Shown here in pieces: positions 1-5,037 of a stretch of 5,037 bases of DNA. The notes beneath the pieces are model-generated. The model did not search any database. It saw nothing but the letters and a program-made list of their open reading frames with translations, and was not told the DNA's origin. The position numbers were made by a program, and so were the translations under genes. The first letter of the stretch is position 1; every line of letters begins with the position of its first letter. The DNA comes from an uncultured Flavihumibacter sp. (GTDB lineage Bacteria; Bacteroidota; Bacteroidia; Chitinophagales; Chitinophagaceae), in the NCBI GenBank assembly GCA_946481605.1, contig CAMLPA010000286.1, positions 1-5,037 of the forward strand. Reading direction: 5' to 3'.

Positions 1-16
1 GAAGGGTAGAAAATAC

Positions 17-24
17 TATTTTTC
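17..24 (+). promoter_or_regulatory. Possible -7 promoter element upstream of the peptidase gene
   Basis: TATTTTTC matches the Bacteroidota -7 consensus TAnnTTTG at every fixed position except the last (C for G). It lies 23 bp before the ATG at 48, which would give a short leader. The matching -33 TTG element would fall at or beyond the left edge of the window, so it cannot be checked. The surrounding DNA is AT-rich, and a chance match is quite possible. Confidence 0.2.
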
Positions 25-47
25 AGGTTCTATTCTTCATAACCTAT

Positions 48-2216
48 ATGTATTCAACCATGCAACAATTGAACAGGAGAAACACCCTGTGGATGGGAAT
101 GGCCCTGGCGGGAATGAGCATCGCTTTTTCCGCTTCGGCACAGCAGAAAGAACTCACACGCCAGCAGATGCTGCAGTACGGATTGCCGGAAACCATTTCC
201 AAACCCTTGCCAAGGATCAGCCAATGGACCGATGACACCCATTATGTGGTGAACAAAGGAAACCCGCAACGCCCCGACCTTTATGAAGTGGATGCCAAAA
301 CAGGCAAAGAAACACCGTATACATTCCAGCGCCCCGCTTCAGACGGCACGGTACGGGTGAAAGACAATGACCTCTATTACACAGGTCCGGACAAAGTTGA
401 AAAAAGACTCACCAACGATCCTGCACTGGAAGTGAATCCTGAAATGTCGCCGGACAACAGGTTCGTAGCTTTCACCAAAGAAAATAATCTTTATACAATA
501 GACCTTCAATCCGGAAAAGAAACAAAACTCACTTCTGATGGAAGTGATGTGATTCTGAACGGTTATTCCAGTTGGGTATATATGGAAGAGATTCTCGGTC
601 GCCCTACCCGGCACCGCGCCTTCTGGTGGAGCCCTGACAGCAAGTCTATCGCTTTTTTCCGTTCCGATGATACCAAAGTTCCCGTGTTCACCATGACGGA
701 TGGAAACGGCACCCGCGGCTACGTGGAAACGCTGCGCTATCCCAAACCCGGAGACGCCAACCCCGAAGTAAAAGTGGGTATTGTGGCCGCTACCGGCGGC
801 GCTGTTACCTGGGCCGACTTCAACGCCGCTGAGGACCAGTATTTCGGTATGCCGATCTGGATGAACGATTCCAAAACCCTTTGGCAGTCGTGGATGAACC
901 GTGGACAGGATCAATTAAAAATTTACGCGGTTTCAACAGTGAACGGTGCTAAAAAACTGATCTACGAAGAAACACAGAAAACCTGGATCGACCTGGATAA
1001 CGCCAACCGCTTCACTTTCCTGGAAAGCGGAAAAGGCTTCATCCTCCAAAGCGATAAATCGGGCTGGAACATGATGTACCTCCACGACATGACCGGTAAG
1101 CAACTGAACCCCATCACCAATGGAGAATTCACGGTAACCGATATCCTCCTCGTGGACGAAAAGAAAAGCACCGTTTTTTTTACCGCAAGAAAAGAGAACA
1201 CCGCACGGGTAGACCTGTACAGTGTTAAACTCAACGGAAAGGACCTGAAAAGACTGACTTTCGGCGAGTATAATCACCAGGTATCGCTTTCTCCCAACGG
1301 CTCCTATTTTGTGACCACTTACCAAAACGCCGCTACCACACCCAAAATAGCGCTCGTGGATGGCAAAGGAAAGCTCGTTCGTGAAATCGCCGACAGCAAA
1401 GGCACGGAAGCTGATCAGTACCGTTTGGCCAAAACCGAACTCATCCGCGTGAAGAGTGACGATGGCCTGTACGAACTTCCTGCCCTCGTAACCTGGCCGC
1501 TGGATTATGATCCGGCTAAAAAATATCCTGTACTCATCTCCATTTACGGCGGCCCCAACGCAGGAACCGTAATGGACAGGTTCACCCTGGGGGCACAACA
1601 ACAGTGGTACGCAAAAGAAGGCATGATCCAGGTAGCGATGGACCACCGCGCTTCCGGTCATTTTGGAAAGAAAGGCCAGAACTTCATCCACCGTAACCTC
1701 GGTTACTGGGAAACAAAAGATTACAGCACCATCGTAAAACACCTCATCTCCAAAGGAGCTGATCCCGCGCGCATCTGTATTACCGGGTTCAGCTATGGTG
1801 GTTACATGAGTTGCTATGCGCTCACCTATGGCGCCGACGTATTCACCCACGGCATGGCCGGTGGAAGTGTTACCGACTGGCGCCTGTACGATACGCATTA
1901 CACAGAACGCTTTATGGATACGCCTGAAGAGAATCCTGAAGGGTATAAATCCAGTTCTGTGCTTACCCACGCTGAAAAGTATAAAGGCAAATTGCAGATC
2001 GTGCATGGCATTATTGATGAGAATGTGCACATGCAGAATTCCATCCAGTTGATATCAAAACTTCAGGACCTGAAAAAGGATTTCGAAATGATGATTTATT
2101 CTGGCGGAAGGCATGGATGGGGCGGGAACAAAGGCCTGCATTTCCAGAACCTGAAAACGGAGTTTGTGTATAAGAATTTGTTGCTGAAAGAGATGCCCGC
2201 GGAGTTGAGAAGGTAA
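48..2216 (+). CDS. Secreted dipeptidyl peptidase IV-like serine peptidase (family S9B)
   Basis: Complete 722-residue protein, about the length of known Bacteroidota DPP IV enzymes. The family removes N-terminal X-Pro or X-Ala dipeptides from peptides. Seen: an N-terminal signal peptide (Arg-Arg near residues 10-11, hydrophobic core about 14-28, likely cleavage after A31 in SASA-QQ), so the enzyme is exported to the periplasm or envelope. A beta-propeller domain (DPPIV_N type) spans roughly 50-450 and contains WVYMEE, whose E180-E181 match the Glu pair that holds the substrate N-terminus in DPP IV. The alpha/beta-hydrolase domain (Peptidase_S9) spans roughly 465-718, with nucleophile S582 in GFSYGGYMS, D657 in HGIIDENVH and H689 in GGRHGW. 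Y500 in IYGGP matches the oxyanion-hole Tyr, and YTERFM and N659 match substrate-pocket residues. The usual GWSYGG is GFSYGG here. An in-frame ATG at 60 is an equally good start; no Shine-Dalgarno sequence decides. The gene ends in tandem stops (TAATAA). The family call is firm; DPP IV versus a related prolyl peptidase is less certain. Confidence 0.95.
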   Translation: MYSTMQQLNRRNTLWMGMALAGMSIAFSASAQQKELTRQQMLQYGLPETISKPLPRISQWTDDTHYVVNKGNPQRPDLYEVDAKTGKETPYTFQRPASDGTVRVKDNDLYYTGPDKVEKRLTNDPALEVNPEMSPDNRFVAFTKENNLYTIDLQSGKETKLTSDGSDVILNGYSSWVYMEEILGRPTRHRAFWWSPDSKSIAFFRSDDTKVPVFTMTDGNGTRGYVETLRYPKPGDANPEVKVGIVAATGGAVTWADFNAAEDQYFGMPIWMNDSKTLWQSWMNRGQDQLKIYAVSTVNGAKKLIYEETQKTWIDLDNANRFTFLESGKGFILQSDKSGWNMMYLHDMTGKQLNPITNGEFTVTDILLVDEKKSTVFFTARKENTARVDLYSVKLNGKDLKRLTFGEYNHQVSLSPNGSYFVTTYQNAATTPKIALVDGKGKLVREIADSKGTEADQYRLAKTELIRVKSDDGLYELPALVTWPLDYDPAKKYPVLISIYGGPNAGTVMDRFTLGAQQQWYAKEGMIQVAMDHRASGHFGKKGQNFIHRNLGYWETKDYSTIVKHLISKGADPARICITGFSYGGYMSCYALTYGADVFTHGMAGGSVTDWRLYDTHYTERFMDTPEENPEGYKSSSVLTHAEKYKGKLQIVHGIIDENVHMQNSIQLISKLQDLKKDFEMMIYSGGRHGWGGNKGLHFQNLKTEFVYKNLLLKEMPAELRR

Positions 2217-2223
2217 TAAGTTT

Positions 2224-2300
2224 TTCTCGCGATTGCTTCGTGCCTCGCAACGCAAGGATGCAAGGACGCAAGGGGTGGTTGAGGTGCGGCTCGCTGAGAA
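2224..2300. repeat. Imperfect palindromic extragenic element (REP/MITE-like)
   Basis: The two ends are inverted repeats. TTCTCGCGA (2224-2232) pairs with TCGCTGAGAA (2291-2300) with one bulged T. The pairing continues inward with gaps: GC (2235-2236) with GC (2289-2290), CGTGCCT (2239-2245) with AGGTGCG (2282-2288, two G-T pairs), and CAAC (2248-2251) with GTTG (2278-2281). The loop holds the 8-bp repeats. Read on the minus strand, 2231-2250 gives TTGCGAGGCACGAAGCAATC, which resembles a dispersed intergenic repeat that I recall from many bacterial genomes; that likeness is from memory and was not searched. No coding content is seen. It lies between a stop codon and a terminator, the usual place for such elements. 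Confidence 0.6.
2250..2273 (+). repeat. Three tandem 8-bp units (ACGCAAGG type) in the palindrome loop
   Basis: The first unit (2250-2257) and third unit (2266-2273) are ACGCAAGG; the middle unit (2258-2265) differs only in having T at its second base. Two further Gs follow. The array sits in the loop region of the palindromic element. Similar short CGCAAGG/CGCAAAG arrays occur between genes in other bacteria as I recall; no function is known to me. Confidence 0.7.
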
Positions 2301-2314
2301 GGTAAATTTTCTGC

Positions 2315-2364
2315 CAAAAAAGAGGGGGTGAACAATCAAATAATTGTTCACCCCCTCTTTTTTG
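2315..2364. terminator. Bidirectional intrinsic terminator between convergent genes
   Basis: The left arm 2315-2336 and right arm 2343-2364 are perfect reverse complements over 22 bp, with a 6-nt loop (CAAATA). The core contains GAGGGGGTGAAC paired with GTTCACCCCCTC. The outer stem is A6 on the left and T6 on the right. Whichever strand is transcribed, a GC-containing hairpin is followed by a U tract, so it can stop transcripts from the plus-strand peptidase gene and from the minus-strand hydrolase gene. It lies 98 bp past the peptidase stop and 96 bp past the hydrolase stop. Confidence 0.93.
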
Positions 2365-2460
2365 TAACCCGATATGTTGTTTTATTTAAGCCGGCATTGT
2401 GCTTACGCCTAAATTATTCCTTTCCAATATTACATCCAGACTTATATAATCCTCTTTAAG

Positions 2461-3285
2461 CTATTTCAGTACAGCCTGGAAGAAAGTCTTCATATCCTGC
2501 CAGGAAGCGCTATCCGCCTTTGTGTTGTATTCGATCGGCAAATTAAACTGTTTTCCTTTTGCTGTAGCAGCAGGATTGGTAAAAGCATGTGTTGCACTAT
2601 CATACACCTTAAATGTATAAGGAATACTGAGTGAATCGAGTTGTTTTTTGAACGTAACCACTTCTGCCTCCGGCACGAACGGGTCGGCTCCTCCGTGACA
2701 CACGAGGATAGCGGCTTTCGTAAGTTCCTTTGAAGGTACTGGTCCTGCCAGACCGCCATGGAAACTCACCACACCATTCACGGGCAGTCCCAGTTTTGCG
2801 CTGTTCAGCACCATGGCGCCGCCGAAGCAGTAACCGATGGCGGCAGTGCGGGTAGTGTCCGCCTGCGGATATGTTTTGGCCTTGGCGAGTGCCGCTTCCA
2901 GCCTGGCTTTTGCCATTTGCGGGTTCGTGTAAAATGGTCCCGCCAGTGCGCCTGCAGCGGTGGGGTCAGCGGCAGTTTTGCCGTTTCCATACATATCAAC
3001 CCCTACTGCGAAGTAACCCAGTTCTGCGAGTTGTTTGGCGCGACCTTTCACGTAATCGTCCAGTCCCCACCACTCTGGCACAATAAGAACGATGGGCTTT
3101 TTTACGGAGGAATCATCGCCATAAGCGATAATACTGTTCAGGGTAACCGAATCGGCCTGGATGGTTACCGCTGTTTCAACAATCGCTTCAGGTTTGGCGT
3201 CGTCGCTTTTCGCCGCTTCCTGGTTGTTGCACGCGGCTAGCGAAACAATGGAGAGTGCAAAGATGCCTGTAAGGTAATGTTTCAT
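2461..3285 (-). CDS. Dienelactone hydrolase-family lipoprotein
   Basis: Complete 274-residue protein. The N-terminus MKHYLTGIFALSIVSLAAC is a lipoprotein signal with lipobox LAAC, so C19 would be lipidated and the mature protein anchored in the envelope. A polar, acidic linker (about 20-40) follows. The remainder is an alpha/beta hydrolase of the DLH family: E71 in VPEWWGL, nucleophile C153 in GYCFGGAM, D201 in CHGGADPFVP and H233 in SATHAF form the expected active site. DLH enzymes hydrolyse dienelactone or other esters and lactones. Classical members are about 235 residues and cytoplasmic; here the extra length is the export signal plus linker. The natural substrate is unknown, and nothing nearby suggests aromatic degradation. 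The leader before the ATG is A/T-rich with no Shine-Dalgarno sequence, as is usual in Bacteroidota. The gene lies 80 bp downstream of the AGCS symporter on the same strand. The family call is firm; the substrate is open. Confidence 0.93.
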   Translation of the reverse strand: MKHYLTGIFALSIVSLAACNNQEAAKSDDAKPEAIVETAVTIQADSVTLNSIIAYGDDSSVKKPIVLIVPEWWGLDDYVKGRAKQLAELGYFAVGVDMYGNGKTAADPTAAGALAGPFYTNPQMAKARLEAALAKAKTYPQADTTRTAAIGYCFGGAMVLNSAKLGLPVNGVVSFHGGLAGPVPSKELTKAAILVCHGGADPFVPEAEVVTFKKQLDSLSIPYTFKVYDSATHAFTNPAATAKGKQFNLPIEYNTKADSASWQDMKTFFQAVLK

Positions 3286-3310
3286 AATACTTTTATTTTT
3301 TTACTGATGA

Positions 3311-3329
3311 CCGGTTATAACAACACCGG
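3311..3329. repeat. Short inverted repeat between symporter and hydrolase genes
   Basis: CCGGT (3311-3315) and ACCGG (3325-3329) are a perfect 5-bp inverted repeat with a 9-bp spacer, 25 bp upstream of the hydrolase start. It has no following T tract on the minus strand, so it is not a clear terminator; it could be an operator or chance. Just upstream on the minus strand lie A6 and T6 runs (complements of 3353-3358 and 3333-3338), able to form only a weak A-T stem. I see no convincing terminator or promoter in this 80-bp gap, which leaves co-transcription of the two genes possible. Confidence 0.25.
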
Positions 3330-3365
3330 CGCAAAAAAGATCGCATGGTGTATTTTTTAGCTGGA

Positions 3366-4790
3366 TCAGCCTTCCCATTCAGTAGCGTTGCGGATACCCA
3401 GTTCGCCTGGTTTAAAAACAGGCGCCTTTCCAGCTTTCCTTTGGAGGGCATAGTCTTTCAAAGCTTTCAGTGCAGGCCGCTGCAAAAGGAGTATGGCGAT
3501 GATGTTGAGCCAGGCCATAATGCCCACGCCGATATCACCCAGGGTCCATGCTGTGGCGGCTTCTTTTATTGAGCCATAGAAAGTAGCCGCGAGTATGAGT
3601 ATGCGCAGCAGATTTGTTTTCCACGCAGCAGATCCCTTTTTATTAAGGTAGCTGAGGTTGGTTTCGGCGATATAATAGTACGCCATAATGGTAGTAAAAG
3701 CGAAGAAAAGCAGGGCGAAAGCCACGAATCCACTTCCGATGGCGGGGAAATGTTTTGCGATGGCGTATTGGGTGAATGCGGGACCTGTTTCCACCCCGGG
3801 CAGGTTTTCCACGAGGAAGCCACCTTCCGGATTCACTACATTGTACTGGCCCGTGAACAGGATCATCAAAGCTGTTGCGGTGCAAACAAAAAGTGTATCC
3901 ACATAAACGGAAAAACCTTGTACCAGTCCCTGTTCAACGGGGTGCTTTACCTCAGCCGCCGCGGCAGCATGGGGTGCGGTACCCTGACCCGCCTCGTTAG
4001 AGTAAATACCCCTTTTGATGCCCCAGGCAATAGCGGAACCGAATACACCTGAAAAAGCTGCTTCCAGGTTAAAGGCCGATTTAAAGATCAGCGCGAATAC
4101 ATCAGGTACCTCACGGATATTAATCCCGATAACAACAAGCGCCATCAGTATATACGCGCCCGCCATAAACGGCACCACGAATTCGGCCACTTTACCGATG
4201 CGCTTCACCCCGCCGAAAATGATGAGCGCCAGCAACAAGGTAACCACGGCACCTGTTGCGGCAACCGGTGTGCCGTAAGCATTGTTCATACTCTGCGCAA
4301 TGCTGTTGCTCTGAACACCAGGCAGGAACAGGGCACAACTGAGCACTGTTGCCACCGCAAACACCAGTGCATACCATTTTACACCCAGACCTTTTTCAAT
4401 GTAAAAAGCAGGACCACCTCTGTACTGACCATCTTTCACTTCCTTATAAATTTGTCCGAGTGTGGCTTCAATAAACGCGGAAGCTGCTCCAAGGAATGCG
4501 ATGGCCCACATCCAGAATACTGCTCCCGGCCCTCCCATGGCAATAGCAGTAGCCACACCGGAAATGTTCCCGGTTCCCACCCTCCCGGCAATGGCAATGG
4601 CGAAAGCCTGGAAGGAAGACACCCCTTTTTCAGAAGAAGCGCCCCCAAAAAGAAGCCTTACCATACTCTTCAGGTAACGCACCTGCAAAAAACGAGTAAC
4701 AACCGAGAAATAAATACCTGCACCCAGGCAGAGCAGGATGAGTGCGTTGCTCCAGACAATACCATTGACTTTTTCTAAAATCTGCTCCAT
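3366..4790 (-). CDS. Sodium:alanine/glycine symporter, AGCS family
   Basis: Complete 474-residue, strongly hydrophobic inner-membrane protein, normal for the AGCS family (TC 2.A.25; cd/Pfam name Na_Ala_symp). These carriers import alanine, glycine or related small amino acids together with Na+. Seen: GRVGTGNISGVA (69-80), the glycine-rich segment typical of the family; the family signature GGPGAVFWMWAIAFLG (86-101); and RGIYSNEAGQGTAPHAAA (260-277) followed by VKHPVEQGLVQ, both conserved landmarks. By eye about eleven membrane segments can be placed (near 13-33, 60-84, 88-108, 139-157, 176-193, 203-224, 245-260, 293-313, 352-376, 393-407 and 418-437), with a polar C-terminal tail. The start at 4790 gives the expected short amphipathic N-terminus before the first segment; no Shine-Dalgarno sequence is seen. 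It may head an operon with the hydrolase gene. The precise substrate (Ala, Gly, or possibly Gln) cannot be read from sequence. Confidence 0.96.
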   Translation of the reverse strand: MEQILEKVNGIVWSNALILLCLGAGIYFSVVTRFLQVRYLKSMVRLLFGGASSEKGVSSFQAFAIAIAGRVGTGNISGVATAIAMGGPGAVFWMWAIAFLGAASAFIEATLGQIYKEVKDGQYRGGPAFYIEKGLGVKWYALVFAVATVLSCALFLPGVQSNSIAQSMNNAYGTPVAATGAVVTLLLALIIFGGVKRIGKVAEFVVPFMAGAYILMALVVIGINIREVPDVFALIFKSAFNLEAAFSGVFGSAIAWGIKRGIYSNEAGQGTAPHAAAAAEVKHPVEQGLVQGFSVYVDTLFVCTATALMILFTGQYNVVNPEGGFLVENLPGVETGPAFTQYAIAKHFPAIGSGFVAFALLFFAFTTIMAYYYIAETNLSYLNKKGSAAWKTNLLRILILAATFYGSIKEAATAWTLGDIGVGIMAWLNIIAILLLQRPALKALKDYALQRKAGKAPVFKPGELGIRNATEWEG

Positions 4791-5037
4791 TTTAATAGGT
4801 GTTTTTCGAAAAGGTTAAAGAGAAATCATTAAAACAAGTCCCCAAATTAAGTTTTCCGAACGGGAGTAGCTGAATTATATAGAAAAAACACGCGCTTCTT
4901 ACAGATCATGACTTTTTTTGATGCGTATTCCGCCATCAGAAAAAAACTTAAAATATCCGGAATAGCATCGTTTGAATGCAGAATAAATGCATAGGTGTAA
5001 AAGGCCGAACCTGCTTTTCAGATCATCCTACTTTAGA
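4791..5037. other. AT-rich intergenic DNA upstream of the symporter gene
   Basis: This 247-bp stretch carries the presumed promoter region of the minus-strand symporter gene. I see no full match to the Bacteroidota TTG / TAnnTTTG promoter pair; the nearest is TAATTTGG on the minus strand (complement of 4842-4849), with no partner at the right distance. A 10-bp palindrome TTTTCGAAAA lies at 4803-4812, close to the start. The only plus-strand open frame beginning with ATG near the right end (4908-4994) has 28 codons and no recognisable content. No tRNA, riboswitch or strong hairpin is evident. Confidence 0.5.

Larger units (their letters stand above)
2206..2305. repeat. 11-bp direct repeat pair flanking the palindromic element
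   Basis: TGAGAAGGTAA occurs at 2206-2216, where it covers the last codons and stop of the peptidase gene, and again identically at 2295-2305. GCGG precedes both copies by a few bases. The 78 bp between the copies hold most of the palindromic element. This is what a target-site duplication around an inserted small element would look like, although a local duplication would leave the same trace. If it is an insertion, the ancestral gene ran from its stop codon almost directly into the terminator. Confidence 0.5.

Noticed and set aside
933..2030. Long open frame (365 codons) antisense to the peptidase gene, with another of 191 codons at 339-914 in the same frame
   Set aside because: It is exactly codon-aligned with the sense gene, so antisense stops arise only opposite sense TTA, CTA or TCA codons, which this gene rarely uses. 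The protein is Cys/Phe/His-rich, matches no family I know, and overlaps a gene with full catalytic motifs.
2250..2273. CRISPR-like array
   Set aside because: The units are 8 bp with no spacers and no cas genes are nearby; this is a simple tandem repeat.
2011..2351. Minus-strand open frames of 79-98 codons across the peptidase 3' end and the intergenic gap
   Set aside because: They run through the repeat element, the terminator palindrome and the 3' coding region, and the translation is low-complexity with no domain; this is structural DNA, not a gene.
2385..2415. TAAGC...GCTTA inverted repeat beyond the terminator as a second terminator or regulatory hairpin
   Set aside because: Only five base pairs with no adjacent T tract in either direction, so a chance occurrence is likely.
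2758..3240. 160-codon plus-strand open frame across the hydrolase gene
   Set aside because: It is also codon-aligned antisense to a clear gene and has no recognisable domain or export signal; it is a shadow frame.
4842..4849. TAATTTGG on the minus strand as a -7 promoter for the symporter gene
   Set aside because: It fits TAnnTTTG only if one spacer base is dropped, and no TTG/TTTG lies at the proper distance upstream on that strand.
4908..4994. 28-codon plus-strand ORF beginning MTFFDAYSAIRKK
   Set aside because: It is too short to judge by content, has no promoter or terminator around it and resembles nothing I recognise. It could be real, but nothing supports it.

Overview
The window looks like chromosomal DNA from a member of the Bacteroidota, probably of the Chitinophagaceae type. 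The evidence is a DPP IV-type peptidase of the length usual in that phylum, a lipoprotein with a short N-terminal signal, A/T-rich leaders with no Shine-Dalgarno sequence in front of the starts, and moderate GC. The placement is by protein style only; there is no rRNA or other marker gene here.

Layout: (1) 48-2216, plus strand: a complete secreted dipeptidyl peptidase IV-like serine peptidase (family S9B) with the full Ser-Asp-His triad and the Glu-Glu substrate anchor. (2) 2217-2460: a convergent intergenic gap holding an imperfect palindromic repeat element (about 2224-2300) with three 8-bp units in its loop, flanked by an 11-bp direct repeat. It is followed by a perfect 22-bp stem-loop (2315-2364), A-rich on one side and T-rich on the other, which should end transcription from both sides. 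(3) 3285-2461, minus strand: a lipoprotein of the dienelactone hydrolase family with an intact Cys-Asp-His triad. (4) 4790-3366, minus strand: a sodium:alanine/glycine symporter of the AGCS family. It lies 80 bp upstream of the hydrolase on the same strand, so the two may be co-transcribed. (5) 4791-5037: AT-rich upstream DNA with no convincing gene.

Functional reading (inference): the peptidase would release X-Pro (or X-Ala) dipeptides from peptides in the cell envelope, and the symporter would bring small neutral amino acids across the inner membrane with Na+. Both fit a peptide-using lifestyle, but the genes converge and are separated by a strong terminator, so they are not one operon. The hydrolase's substrate cannot be told from sequence.

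No new multi-gene system is visible. The least ordinary part of the window is the compact repeat element and its direct repeats between the peptidase stop codon and the shared terminator.
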